DNA of 64,000 nt from Plasmopara viticola (GCA_001695595.3 MBPM02000051.1:496001-560000), one strand, 5' to 3'; shown: positions 1-10,362, counted from the stretch's first letter. Made by a program: numbers and translations. Notes: generated by a model not told the origin, from the letters alone.

Positions 1-1169
1 ATTAGCGGCCATCACAGTATCTTCGGTCTCGACATGCATAATACAATTAAGATCAAGAACTGATTAAATAACTGCACTATTATTTCTTTATCTCATCATA
101 CCAATTTCTGTATCTGCTCTAGGATTCCACTCTGAGTTTGAGTAGGGTATAAATATGTTCCGGTATCATTCGAAATACTTCAGTATGCAAACCAATATAT
201 ACACCAGTAGTGCCTGTCGTGAATTAGGACCCACTATTCATTCAAATCCCTTTAAATGCGAAGCCAGCTTTTACTATTAAGGCTTGCTTTTTATTTAACG
301 CCTCTTTGCAGTTTTGCAATAATATGGTCGCTCTGTCGGTGGGACCGCTCCGCCTTTGAGGTACTAGTTTTGGATTAGTACTGGTTCTTGGATGATAGAT
401 TAATAATTCTTTTCTTAAAAACAGAAGCATTTTAAGTCTACCATCCAAGGTCCAGTGCTGTTTACAAACCAGCAGGATCCTTTTTTCAAAACCAGTAGCA
501 TTTAAGATGATTGCATTTTTATGACTTTTGTAGGACAAATTCCACTCTAAAAATCACAGAGCTTCACTTTTAGGTAATGAACCTACAAATGACAACGTGC
601 ATAGTGTTGCACAGACTACACCTCAAATTGAAGAAGTAAAATGAGTATAACAGCAAACTAGTGATCCCGCCTAGAATTAATAGCAATCATAATCAGCCTA
701 CCGCTCGCGCTTAAACAGCCGCAAAATGTCTAAAGGGAAAACATCCTAATGCTTAAGCAAGGCCGCATGCTCATGCTTAAATAAATCCAACAAACTTGAC
801 AACTGACCTCGTGCATCACACCATCCAAAATTTCTTACGCTGAGAAGACACCGATGAGCATTCTTGTCGATCGTCGACTTCGATCGACAACAACCTTAAA
901 TTCTACCTAGAACCTTGCGGCTTGTAAAAAACGCACAACCCTTCACAAGCTTGAAAGCCTTCACAAATGCCATGCGCAAAATTTACAAGCCATATTTGTA
1001 TATCGGACCCCAAGTTCTAAGTTTCTTCCAAAACCGATACCACCATCGTATCGTATAACTCTCAACTGACACACGTCGCTAGCGTTCGGCAATTTTGCTG
1101 GCATGATCAACAACTCCATTCTCTTGTCCTGCTGCCACCATTGAAGCACCAGCCGACTTCAACTGTCTG
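1..1169. other. Anonymous sequence, no gene recognised
   Basis: No conserved protein, RNA gene or repeat was recognised here. The longest open frame is 98 codons on the minus strand (242-538) and has no motif I know. It lies outside the LTR-bounded element. It could hold remnants of other elements too decayed to name. Confidence 0.5.
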
Positions 1170-1621
1170 TGTAACACAGTCGCGAAGAAAGTTGATTAAC
1201 GTCGGCCACAGTCGCGAAAGAAGTTGATTAACGTCGGCCGTCGGCCGACGGACGAGGCTGAGGCGCGGGCGAGGTGAAGTCGTAGAAGAGAAGGAGTGTT
1301 TGTTGAGCAAATTGAGAAATGATGTTAGATGGAGAGCTCATACGACTTATTTTCTTGCTGTAGCCTATCTGGTTGCTCTCAGCCATCTACTGCTACCATT
1401 CTCGAAGCTATCATTCTATATTATTCTATCTGGCTTTTAGCACATCCTAAATTTCATTTAGCCAATAAGCTTTCTAGATTTCCCATGATTATGGGTAATC
1501 TGAAATTGTCTTTTGGTCGTACTCTGTAAATGATATCTATAGTATTATTGGATATGTATTTCTGGGATATTTTCTTACTTTGCGTAGAAGCCGTTACCAC
1601 CAGAACGACATTTACGTTACA
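1170..1621 (-). repeat. 3' LTR of the gypsy element
   Basis: 452 nt with inverted termini TGTAAC...GTTACA, the TG...CA ends expected of an LTR. It aligns with 6763-7060 over the first ~230 nt (shared GGGCGAGGTGAAGT, GAGCTC, CTCTCAGCCAT) and again at TTACTTTGCGTA. Relative to the other LTR it has about 150 extra nt in the middle and a 32-bp tandem duplication near its left end. Confidence 0.78.
1175..1238. repeat. 32-bp tandem duplication inside the 3' LTR
   Basis: Two near-identical copies (1175-1206 and 1207-1238), each starting CACAGTCGCGAA and ending ACGTCGGC. The partner LTR has a single diverged copy, so the duplication arose after insertion. A GC-rich palindromic GTCGGCCGTCGGCCGAC tract follows at once. 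Confidence 0.8.
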
Positions 1622-1624
1622 TAA

Positions 1625-1632
1625 CCTTCCTT
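1625..1632 (-). other. Candidate polypurine tract
   Basis: Minus-strand AAGGAAGG lies three bases before the 3' LTR start, where plus-strand DNA synthesis would be primed. It is short and partly decayed, so this rests mainly on position. Confidence 0.4.
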
Positions 1633-1684
1633 CAAGAAGATGCCTACTTTTAAGGCAGGGCTCATCTTTTTGAGTCATAAAAAT

Positions 1685-1800
1685 TTTTTTTAGATTCTCC
1701 GCGGGCTCCCAGGTGCTTCTTTCTTGGTTTCACCAAGTCATCACACTTTACACTGTAAGTTTCCCTCGTACTTTAGATGTCTAAATACGGCATCAACGAT
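1685..1800 (-). pseudogene. Chromodomain remnant at the end of pol
   Basis: In two minus-strand frames separated by a frameshift the translation gives a KVxWLGE-like segment followed by STWEPAENL. The W-E-P-x-E-N-L pattern is the hallmark of chromodomains at the C-terminus of chromovirus integrases. The TGGGAGCCC codons lie at 1703-1711. The domain normally binds methylated histone tails and steers integration to heterochromatin. Here it is broken and cannot be made as one protein. Confidence 0.55.
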
Positions 1801-1845
1801 GTGCCCCTCGGAGCCTCCGACCAACATGACCTAAATCATCTTTTG

Positions 1846-3090
1846 CTAGGGGTCCAATTCCTTCGATAATATTGACTCATAGGAATCTCGGAAAAATCTT
1901 TTCTCGATCGGGAATGGGTCAATATATCTTGGCGCGGAATTTTTTGACTGAGCAAAAGCCTTGTGACGGACATCCAAATTCTCGTCGCACAAAAGCACCA
2001 TATCGCCAACTTTGAAGTCTTGGACAAGTCTATTCCTGTAATAGTAATACTTCATGCGCTCTTGTGCTTCGTTCATCCGGTCCTGCGTGACCTTGAGCAA
2101 CGTTTCTTGACTTATTGTGCTGATTTTCCAGCTTGTGATATTCTGGATCTGATGCCACATCATCCGGCTTATAAGGCACATAGCCTAGAACGGTGACATA
2201 TTATTTGTAGAGTGTATGCGTCGATTATAAGCTATTTCAGCCAAATGCAAAAAGTCATCGCAATCATTCGGCGCTGAATTGACGACACGTCGAGGGTAAT
2301 CTCCAAAAAAATGGTTTACACTTTCCTTCTGTCCATCCAATTGCGGCCTAAAAGCCGAAGCCAATTTGTGTTTCGTCCCCCAGTAGACACAGTTGTTTGC
2401 CATAACTTGGATGTAAAGTTAATGTCTCGGTCGGACACAATGATCTTTCGTATGCTTTGGTCTTTCATATACTTTTTCATGATTTTTTTTCAATTCCTGC
2501 AGTATCGTTTGTTGTCTTTTTAGCGATGAACATGGCCCTTTTTGGTAGTCAATCAACAATCATTATGACGGCACTTACCACTTTTGATCTCCGGTAAAGT
2601 TACGATGAAGTCTATTAAAATGTTGACCCAACCGCCTTTCAAAATATCCAGACACTGAAGTAATCCTGGCGATTTGATCTGCCAAGCCTTGTTGCGCTGA
2701 CGCATTTTGCATGTTTTGACATAGCGCTAGATTAAGTTTGTCGTCTTCGGCCAGTAGTAGTTTTGACGTACAGCCAGGTAGGTCTTTCAAAATCCTGGGC
2801 GGCCTGCCGATACAGAATTATGGTTTTCTCAGATGACGCAATTTTTCAGAATTTGTAGTCTGGAATATACAGTCGTGGAGTCTCATCTTTGCCAGTTTGG
2901 AAAGATAAATACCATCGTGCAATGAGTACTTTGGCCTATCATCTCTTTTTTTCAGCTTGTTGGTGATGTACTGTAGGTCTCTCTTCCGCGCATACATCGT
3001 CTTTGCAGATTGGACATCTGATACCTTGTTCCTCCTGATTGTCTTCACGATCTCGCGATTCCTAGCCGCTTCCAAAAGCTCTTGCAAGCA
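1846..3090 (-). pseudogene. Integrase, disrupted
   Basis: Several minus-strand fragments in different frames together look like a Ty3/gypsy integrase. The 2403-2185 piece has the GTKHKLASAFRPQLDGQKES stretch, equivalent to the C-terminal catalytic region, with the catalytic glutamate kept in QKES. It ends in the HSTNNMSPF motif typical of the family. The 2181-1846 piece contains GDMVLL and SAPRYIDPFPIEK, the C-terminal DNA-binding part. The upstream 3087-2575 pieces would hold the zinc-binding and first catalytic regions but are frameshifted and poorly preserved. It would have inserted the cDNA into the genome; in-frame stops rule out function. Confidence 0.78.
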
Positions 3091-3292
3091 GTTTCCCTTT
3101 CGAATTCCAGATTGCGTGCCAGTGTATCAGCCACGGTATTATTTCCAGCGAGAATCCTTTTGCCCAGGGCTGAAACTTAGCAAGCTTATTAAAAAGTCAG
3201 CGAATCTGTGATTTATAGTCGTCTGCATTAAAAACTTTTGTGATCCGTTTCGACCGTAAATGGTTAATCGAGAAGATACACACGCCATTCTT

Positions 3293-3510
3293 CTAGCGCA
3301 TGCATAACTGCAGATAGCTCTTGCTCACGAACGGGGAGTTCAACTCGGCTGGCTTCATCTTCCGACTAGTAATAACAATTGGATGCTCTTGCTCTCCCTC
3401 CTTTTGAAATAACTCTACTCCAATCTTAAAGTTTGAGGCGTCCATTCGTATACCAAATGGTTTTGAAAAGTTTGGAAAACTTAAAACGGGTGGAAGGGTC
3501 AAGCGACGCT
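3293..3510 (-). pseudogene. RNase H domain, disrupted
   Basis: An open stretch of ~70 codons includes PFGIRMDASNFKIGVELFQ, the first strand of a gypsy-type RNase H with the catalytic aspartate in the DAS motif. It continues to PIVITSRKMKPAE, matching the position of the conserved SRKL-like motif. RNase H removes the RNA template during reverse transcription. The fragment ends shortly after, with frame breaks between it and the integrase. Confidence 0.72.
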
Positions 3511-3539
3511 TGAAATCGGTGACGCAGCGTAGCTAATCG

Positions 3540-4370
3540 TCCGAGAGCTCCATCGCTTATCGAATACATGTTTTCTTAATACTGTCGTGGAGTGGTCCTG
3601 CAAATTGCGCAAAGCCCTTGCAAAAAATTAAGACAGAGACTGTAGCGCCTAGGAAGCACTGCATTTGGTTCTTTCTGTTGATTCTGCAATAACTTTAATC
3701 TTGTCGGGGTCCATTTGGACGCATTTTCGTCCGATAAAGTATCCAAGGCATGAGATCTCATCCACGTTGAACTGACACTTTCACAATTTGACGTAAAGTT
3801 GCTGTTTTTCACACCGTTAGAGTACATGGTCGAAAGACGTTGCGTGGTCTGAGATATACACTTTTTGTATGAACACGTAGATGTCGTCAAAGTAGATTAT
3901 CATTACATCCCTTAGATCTCGAAAGAATTTCTGCAAAAGCCGATTAAACGTACCCGGGCTTCCGTTCAGTCCCATGGGACTGACTAGATATTCAAAAAGA
4001 CCATCTGGGGTTAGAAAAGCGGTAGATGGGATATCCGATATACGTAAACTATTTCAAATAGTGACCACCAGGTAGGTCCATACACGAAAACCAATGACTT
4101 CCGGACATGGCGTCAAGGATGATTTACGCGGCAATGGTATCGCCCGCAAGATCGTCGCTAGATTTTGTTGACGATAATTGTGCACATTGCGTCAACCTAC
4201 AGACTTCTTGACACAAAACATTAGCGTTGAAAAGGCAGACGTGCATGGTCGAATTACCTGCTTGGACCATCTCTTTGGTCTTTTCTTGGATTTTCCTGCG
4301 CTGTTCTGGACTCTGGTGCCATCGTTTGACGGATATGGGTTTGGCACCAGGCTTGAGCAAACTTCTGTAC
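3540..4370 (-). pseudogene. Reverse transcriptase, disrupted
   Basis: The minus-strand piece starting at 4360 (LLKPGAKPISVKRW in context) matches the N-terminal part of gypsy reverse transcriptases, followed by an RRKIQEKTKEMVQAG segment before the fingers domain. The catalytic box survives as YFDD at 3883-3894, followed in frame by IYVF. Downstream, a CLGYFIG-like thumb motif is readable around 3750 after a stop. At least three frame changes and several stops interrupt the region. Confidence 0.8.
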
Positions 4371-4739
4371 TTAATACTTTTCCGTACTAGAGGTGTCTAG
4401 TTTAGAAATCCCGTGTTTTCGCATACTTGCGCAGCGTTTCATACGCCGGATGATCCTCAAGTAAATTTCACCCAAGATAATTGAAGAGCTCAATCTTTTC
4501 AGAATTGTGGGTGTTGACGCCAAAGACAGCTCCAATGTTCTCTATGATGCAACATTCTCAGGAACTGGTGAGAAGACATTAGCTGCTTAATTTCTTGAAG
4601 ACCATGGTAGCCTTGTGGCTCTGATTGAATCGAGCCTTGCGTTGTTCAGAAGTCCACTTGGACAGACATTGATTTTGCAGTTTTGGCCGAATCGCTGCGT
4701 GGTTGCTGCGAAGAGACATGCTCCCTGTAACCCAGTTGA

Positions 4740-5005
4740 TTTCTGAATTTTGCTCATGAAGCCACATCATGCCAATGATATCATCCGTATTTCCAGAACT
4801 TGGAACGTTTCCAATGTAACAGGAAAGCTAAGTATCTGTAAGTTCATGTGCACCGTTCGTCTGGGTCGGTGAACAACCTTGTCGTAATCAAGGTCAGATT
4901 GCATCATCTCACCTTTGATTACTTAGAGCTCAAGTCGCTTCATTGAATCTTTGGATAAAGTGTAAAGACTACATTTATTGTCAAAGAAAACGGTGACGGG
5001 CCTCT
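4740..5005 (-). pseudogene. Retroviral-type aspartic protease, decayed
   Basis: The segment following Gag reads VTVFFDNKCS near 5000, at the place of the D-S/T-G active site; the asparagine and lysine after the aspartate mean the site is not intact. About 80 codons later GMMWLHEQNSEINW (near 4770) matches the conserved C-terminal protease motif of gypsy elements (ILGMPWL-like). The protease would have cleaved the Gag-Pol polyprotein. Confidence 0.6.
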
Positions 5006-5029
5006 TTTGACCGACGTCTTGACCCACAA

Positions 5030-6034
5030 CGACACAATTGTTACATGTTGCCGATTGAGTACAGCTGTCGTTCTTGGCCTTTCTCTTTTTAAAATGCTTT
5101 TTTTCAGAGTTCGTGACTTGTCCGCGTGATAGCCTGATTCTGTAAGAACCGTTTTGAACGACTTGGCCGATATACGATTTGGCCTGCCCGATATTGGGCA
5201 ACCTCGAAATTGCAGGCAGCTTCAATGACCTCCTCGAGAGTATTTGGACTCTCTTACTTAATCTTCTGTGCGGTTTCTTCCCGTTATTATTCCGGAAAAA
5301 AGAATTGCTTTTCAAATTCACTAATTTCCAACTCAGGTTCGACCATCAAATTCTGGAATTCGGAGACGTATTTATGGATAGATTTCCTTTGTTTTAGGTG
5401 AAACATTCGCTCTCGAAGATTTTACTCGAAATCCTTAGGCCTGGAGCGTGTGCACAATTGAATTTTTAACAGTGCCCATGTCTCGTACAGGTTCATGCTC
5501 CAATAGTTGGCGATAAAGGCATGGTACAAGTTCAGTACGGAGTTGCCTAAATTATTTGAGATAAGTGTTACAAAGTCTGACGAATCTGTTGTCATCAAAT
5601 GACGCGTGTTGGCATAGTACTGTTTCGTTGCGATGATCCATAGACCAATATCTTCACCAAACATTTGTTTATAAACAGGAGGATTTTTTCTCTTCTGCTC
5701 GCCTCCTGATGCAACGAGAAACTCGAAGCGCTCATTGGCCTGTTGCATTTGGGCTTGCATTGAGCTCGCACCCGGCCTCTATATTTCTGTTCCTGCTGAG
5801 TGAGATACACTAGTAGTTGCTGCCCGTCGCTGCAGCGGTATCTTTATTCGGCTGAGCGATTTAACCCGCTTGGCCATTGGCACTTACCGCATTTTTCGGA
5901 GTCGGCGCTCGTGACCTTAAGCGCGACGTTGGTCGTAAAATTTTATTATTGTCACGATCGCTCATTTGGCTTTGTCGACGAGGTGTTGGGTTTGGAGACG
6001 GGCGCTCAGCCGTACGGCCTCTTTGTTGAGCCAT
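5030..6034 (-). pseudogene. Gag, disrupted, with degenerate zinc knuckle
   Basis: The candidate start is the minus-strand ATG at 6032-6034, opening with MAQQRGRTAERPSPNP, a low-complexity basic N-terminus. A stop and a frameshift follow before the capsid-like segment at 5760-5422, which contains FGEDIGLWIIATKQYY and the TWALLKIQL and RPKDFE motifs seen in gypsy Gag proteins. Near its end CNNC (5034-5045), followed by GQ where GH is expected, looks like a CCHC RNA-binding knuckle that has lost its histidine and last cysteine. Gag would form the virus-like particle. The similarity to oomycete Gag is from memory. Confidence 0.68.
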
Positions 6035-6744
6035 ACTTTCTGGACTTCTCGGCGCTCTTTGTATAATTTACCGAATCTTAATAAAACCTCAACTAATAAA
6101 AAACGGAACTGATAAAATTATGTTTTACAGTCCACTCTTTTTGTATGAATGGACATAGTAGTCTAATGAACCTCCCAAACGCTCTTGAGATTGCTAGATA
6201 CAGCACTTTGTGTTTTCAGTAATGTCATGCAATAAATTTCTGCCACCTGAGTCTTTGCAATCTTAAATATCGTTTCGGATAAGCTTGACAAGCTTCAGCT
6301 GCTTTACCGTTGATAACCATAAATCTTTTTGCACCTTGTCGAGCTCCTTGTTTCAGCTGGTTAAGAGCTCAGTGGTGGGTTGTGGTTTTCGATCTCATCG
6401 TTTTTCCCATAAAATGCCAAACAAAACAGCTCAATGGCTTTGAATGTAGATCAAGCAAAGACAAGTACGAAACTTATCTGGAAGTTATTCTAAGTTCTTT
6501 AGAAATGCATAAGAGATTTACCAAAATCCAAAAACAAAAATCCACAGACCCGCTAGAGAGTTCCAGATGTATTTACCACACTAGCGTGCAATTACACTAA
6601 CCAACCACTGAACGTCAAGTTTGTGCTGTACGACAACCCTTTGTAATCTAGTTCTTCCCACTATGTGGCTCGTACAAATAATCACAGAATGACTCGCTTC
6701 TCACTACGTGACCACAAGCACCCTTGCCTTGAACTTTTGAATTC
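6035..6744 (-). other. Leader region of the retroelement
   Basis: About 710 nt between the presumed Gag start and the primer-binding site. No coding motif was recognised; the 96-codon plus-strand frame at 6310-6600 has no family resemblance. A leader this long is common in LTR elements. Confidence 0.45.
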
Positions 6745-6762
6745 GATCTAGCATGGCTACCA
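6745..6762 (-). other. Primer-binding site, initiator-tRNA-like
   Basis: Directly inside the 5' LTR the minus strand reads TGGTAGCCATGCTAGATC. TGG pairs with a tRNA CCA end, and the implied primer has a 3' acceptor strand CATGGCT-A-CCA, so its first pair is A1:U72. That pair is characteristic of eukaryotic initiator tRNA-Met, the usual primer of many Ty3/gypsy elements. The primer identity is inferred. Confidence 0.55.
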
Positions 6763-7060
6763 TGTAACACAGTCGTGGAGAAATTTGATTAAGGTTTGCC
6801 GTCGAAAAAGACTGAAGTACGGGCGAGGTGAAGTTGTAAAAGAAGAGAAGTGCTTGTTTCTTAAATTGAATTGACAAGTGGTATTAGATGAAGAGCTCTT
6901 ACGACTCTTTTCTTGCAAGAGCCTAACTAATGACTCTCAGCCATTTACTGCTTCCATCCCAAAGCTATCGTTCAACTTTATACCACCTGGCTTCTGGAAT
7001 ATTTCCATTACTTTGCGTATAGCCGTACCGGCAAAATTGCCGGTGACGACAGTTACGTCA
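6763..7060 (-). repeat. 5' LTR of the gypsy element, shortened
   Basis: Begins TGTAACACAGTCG on the plus strand like the other LTR and aligns with it through GAGCTCTTACGACT, CTCTCAGCCAT and TTACTTTGCGTA. About 150 nt of the central part are missing. The right end is uncertain: ACAGTTACG at ~7050-7058 is the decayed counterpart of the intact GTTACA terminus. Confidence 0.7.
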
Positions 7061-7333
7061 GACAACTACCCTTTCCGTTTGGACTATTTAAGAAGGATGA
7101 GAGACACAAATCTACAGCTTCATATGAACTGAAAGAAGCATCTCATACTCGCATAATTTACTCGGACCCGAAAACAACTCACATTGACCATTCTTATATC
7201 ATCATGTTCGTTTGAGCTAAAAATTGTCACAAACAACACCGTGAAAAAGGTTATTAATCTTCGCGAATATAGATTGAAAAAAGAGAGCCATAAAGTCTTG
7301 ATCGCGACTTAACAAATAGCATATAGTATAATG
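7061..7333. repeat. Junction and most decayed tRNA-array unit
   Basis: The first ~110 nt show nothing recognisable. From ~7170 short matches to the array spacer appear (for example CATTCTTATATCATCA against CATTCTTATCTCATCAC). This is the eroded edge of the array, in the minus-gene orientation. Confidence 0.5.
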
Positions 7334-7406
7334 TACCCACACTGGAACACTTTCCCGGGTCTCTTGAATGAGAATCAGCTATCCTGACAGCCACGACTAT
7401 ATGGGA
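7334..7406 (-). pseudogene. Decayed tRNA-Glu pseudogene
   Basis: Aligns without gaps to the 73-nt consensus but has ~18 substitutions. The CTC anticodon triplet survives in loop TTCTCAT; the B box and the 3' side of the anticodon stem are destroyed. Confidence 0.8.
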
Positions 7407-7674
7407 AGGCTATGTGGAACAAACGTATAGATATATCAACGCGTACAACCATGGCACACACGCACTTTATTCTTGAAAAATATTCGCATGCGCTGAACGC
7501 GCTCGGCACGGGCACCTCTTTTAGCATCAAACGCGTATGCAAAGATTGTCACAAAAGAACAATCTTACGAATAACAGCAATCAATCAACGCAAGTAAGTC
7601 TCCTTAAGATGCTGCACTCTGATAAAGATGACACATCGACACTTGCAAAAAGAGGGAGCCAGAAGCATTTTGTT

Positions 7675-7744
7675 TTTTCAACACGACTCGAAACCGGGTC
7701 CACCGAGTGAGGCCAGAAATTCTAACCGCTTAATATATTCGCAA
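7675..7744 (-). pseudogene. Heavily decayed tRNA-Glu pseudogene
   Basis: Recognised from ACTCGAAACCGGGT, TTCTAACCGCTTA and the following AAGGCTGA flank. The anticodon arm has an indel and no stem. Ends are approximate. Confidence 0.6.
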
Positions 7745-8048
7745 AGGCTGAGTGGTGAAAGCTTTCAACAACATATAAACACGTACAACCATCGCAGACA
7801 CGCACAATCTGCTTGTACTCAAAAAAGCTTTTATTGGTCATTCTGATCTCATCCCAATCGCTTGCAACGTACGCGCTGGAAACTGGTACCTCTTTTAGCA
7901 CTTAGCGCGAATGCAAACATTTCACAAAAAGATACCGAGGTCGTGAATACAAATTATTAGTTCACGCAAATCAAACTTCCCAAAGAGAGAGACAATAAAT
8001 TGCTAGTTTAAATTGCCGCTTCATAAATAAGCAGCAATAAGTACAATG

Positions 8049-8121
8049 TTCCCACACCGGGACTCGAACCCGGGTCTGCTGGATGAGAGCCAGCTATCCT
8101 AACCGCCTAGACTATATGAGA
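8049..8121 (-). tRNA. tRNA-Glu(CUC)
   Basis: First complete copy from the left edge. Loop CTCTCAT, anticodon CTC, both boxes present. Acceptor starts TCTCATA, giving a U3-G70 wobble. Confidence 0.85.
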
Positions 8122-8418
8122 AGGCTGAAAAAAGGTTTTGATTTATATAAACACGTACAGTCATCGCACACAAGCAACGTCAATTTAGACAAAGAAAAGC
8201 TTCTTTCGATCATTCCTTTATCATCACAATCACTTGCAACGTACGCGCTCGGAGATGGCACCTCTTTTGGTATCCAGCGCGAATGCAAACATTTCACAAA
8301 AGAATTCCGAAGTCGTGAATACAAATTTTAAATTCACGCAATCTAAACTTCCCAAAAAGAGAGTCCATCAATTGATAGGTTATTGCCTCGTCGATATTAA
8401 GCAGCAACGAGTACAATG

Positions 8419-8491
8419 TTCCCACATCGGGACTCAAACCCGGGTCTCCTGGTCGTGAGCCAGCTATTCTAACCGCCTAGACTGAATGGGG
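8419..8491 (-). pseudogene. tRNA-Glu-derived copy with CAC in the anticodon position
   Basis: 73 nt, but loop is CTCACGA, placing CAC (valine) at 34-36. The outer anticodon pair is G-G and the B box is GGTTTGAGTCC. First acceptor base is C. Probably non-functional. Confidence 0.7.
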
Positions 8492-8792
8492 CTCACAAGA
8501 AAAAACCTTTTCGATTTATATATTTAGGTTCAACCACCGCACATACGCACAGTCTACTTGTACGCAGAAAAGCTCTTATTGGTCATTCTTATCTCATCCC
8601 AATCACTTGCAACGTACGCGCTCGAAACTGGCTCCTCTTTTGGCGTCTGGCGCGAAGCAAATATTTTACAAAAAGATACCGAAGTCGTGAATAAAAACTA
8701 TTGATCCATGCAAACCAAGCTTTCTAAAAAAAGAGCGCATGAATTGGTAGTATAAATATCCGCTTCGAAAGTAAGCAGTAATAAGTACAATG

Positions 8793-8865
8793 TTCCCACA
8801 CCGGGACTCGAACCCGGGTCTGCTGGGTGAGAGCCAGCTATCCTAACCGCCTAGACTATATGGGA
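8793..8865 (-). tRNA. tRNA-Glu(CUC)
   Basis: Exact consensus across all arms; the best-preserved gene of the minus arm together with 9918-9990. Confidence 0.92.
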
Positions 8866-9168
8866 AGGCTGACAGGAAAAATCTATTAGATTTATATAAA
8901 CACGTACAACCATCGCACACACGCAACGTCTATTTGGACAAAGAAAAGCTCCTTTCGCTCATTCCTTTATCATCACAATCACTTACAACGTACGCGCTCG
9001 ATTCTGGCACCTATTCAAGCATCCAGCACCAATGCAAACGTTTCACGAAAAGATACCAAAGACCGGGATAAAAACAATCAATCCACGCATATCAAGCTTC
9101 CCAAAAAAAAAACCTTGAATTGGTAGTAAAAATTGCCGCTTCGAAAAAAAGCAGTAACCAGTACAATG

Positions 9169-9241
9169 TTCCCACACTGGGACTCTAGCCCGGGTCTGCT
9201 GGGTGAGAGCCGGCTATCCTAACCGCCTAGACTATATGGAA
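9169..9241 (-). pseudogene. tRNA-Glu copy with broken T loop
   Basis: CTC loop kept, but the B box reads GGCTAGAGTCC, losing the invariant TTC of the T loop. Anticodon stem GCCGG/CCAGC has a C-A mismatch and acceptor starts TTCCATA. Confidence 0.7.
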
Positions 9242-9545
9242 AGGCTGACAGGAAAAAACTTTTAGATTTAAATAAACATGTACAGCCGTCGCACACACGC
9301 AAAGTCTATTTGGACAAAGATAAGCTCCTTTCGGTCAATCTTATCTCACCACAAGCACTTGCAACGTTCGCGGTCGTATCCGGCACCTCTTTAAGCATCT
9401 AGCGCAAATGCATACATTTTACAAAAAGATCCCGAAGTCGTTAATAAAAACTGTTGATCCATGCAAACCAAGCTTTTAAAAAAAAGAGCGCATGAATTGG
9501 TATTATAAATATCCGCTACGAAAATAAGCAGCAATAAGTACAATG

Positions 9546-9615
9546 TTCCCCCACCGGGACTCGAACCCGGGTTTGGGTGAGAGCCAGCCATTCTAACCGC
9601 CAAGACTATATGGGA
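9546..9615 (-). pseudogene. tRNA-Glu copy lacking three anticodon-stem bases
   Basis: 70 nt. The CTCTCAC loop is present but the 3' strand of its stem has lost three bases (CCAAA), so only part of the stem can pair. Boxes intact. Confidence 0.72.
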
Positions 9616-9917
9616 AGGCTGACAGGAAAACACTTTTAGATTTATATAAACACGTACAACTATCGCACACACGCAACGTCTATTTCGACAAAGAAAAGCT
9701 CTTTTCGGTCAATCTTATCTCATCACAAGCACTATCAACGTATGCGCTCGAATCTGGCACCTCTTTTAGCATCTAGCGCGTACGCGAACATTCTACAAAA
9801 AGATACCGAAGTCGTGAGAAAAAACTATAGATCGACGCAGTCCAAGCTCCCTAAAAAAGAGCGCATGAGTTGGTAGTATAAATATTTGCTTCGAAACTAA
9901 GCAGCAATTAGTACAAG

Positions 9918-9990
9918 TTCCCACACCGGGACTCGAACCCGGGTCTGCTGGGTGAGAGCCAGCTATCCTAACCGCCTAGACCATATGGGA
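9918..9990 (-). tRNA. tRNA-Glu(CUC)
   Basis: Consensus except A9-G10 region reads ATGGTCT (T-to-G change next to the acceptor). Anticodon arm, T arm and boxes are intact. Confidence 0.9.
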
Positions 9991-10292
9991 AGGCTGCTAG
10001 GAAAAAACTTTTAGATTTATATAATTACGTACAACCATCGCACACACGCAAAGTCTATTTGGACAAAGAAAAGCTCCTTTCTGTCAATCTTATCTCATCA
10101 CAAGCGCTTGCAACGTACGCGCTCGAATCTGGCACCTCGTTAAGCATCTAGTGCGAATGCAAACATTTAACAAAAAGATACCGAAGTCGTGAGTAACAAC
10201 TATAGATCAACGCAGACCAAGCTTCCTAAAAAAAACGCATGAGTTGGTAGTATAAATATCCGCTTCGAAACTAAGCAGCAATAAGTACAATG

Positions 10293-10362
10293 TTCCCACA
10301 CCGGGACTCGAACCCGGGTCTGGGTGGGAGCCAGCTATCTTAACCGCCTAGACTATATGGGA
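10293..10362 (-). pseudogene. tRNA-Glu-derived copy with CCC in the anticodon position
   Basis: 70 nt. Loop CTCCCAC places CCC (glycine) at 34-36, but three bases after the stem are gone and the outer stem pair is lost. Last gene before the inversion. Confidence 0.7.

Larger units (their letters stand above)
1170..7060 (-). mobile_element. Degenerate Ty3/gypsy LTR retrotransposon, chromovirus-like
   Basis: About 5.9 kb between two related LTR-like ends that both begin TGTAACACAGTCG on the plus strand. Read on the minus strand the internal order is primer-binding site, leader, Gag, CCHC-like knuckle, protease, reverse transcriptase, RNase H, integrase and chromodomain remnant. This order, with integrase after RNase H, defines Ty3/gypsy, and the chromodomain points to the chromovirus branch. 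Every domain is split by frameshifts or stops, so the copy is dead. The two LTRs differ by many substitutions and by a ~150-bp indel, which indicates an old insertion. No clear target-site duplication was found. The element lies beside the outer, decayed end of the tRNA array. Confidence 0.85.

Noticed and set aside
242..538. 98-codon minus-strand frame as a gene
   Set aside because: No recognisable motif and no supporting context.
5800..6066. Plus-strand 88-codon frame
   Set aside because: It is opposite the Gag N-terminal region, which explains the open frame.
6310..6600. Plus-strand 96-codon frame in the retroelement leader
   Set aside because: No family resemblance and inside an element coding on the other strand.
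1163..7064. Target-site duplication around the retroelement
   Set aside because: Flanks (CTGTC on the left, CAGAC or GTCAG on the right) are not direct repeats, and the right LTR end is too decayed to fix.
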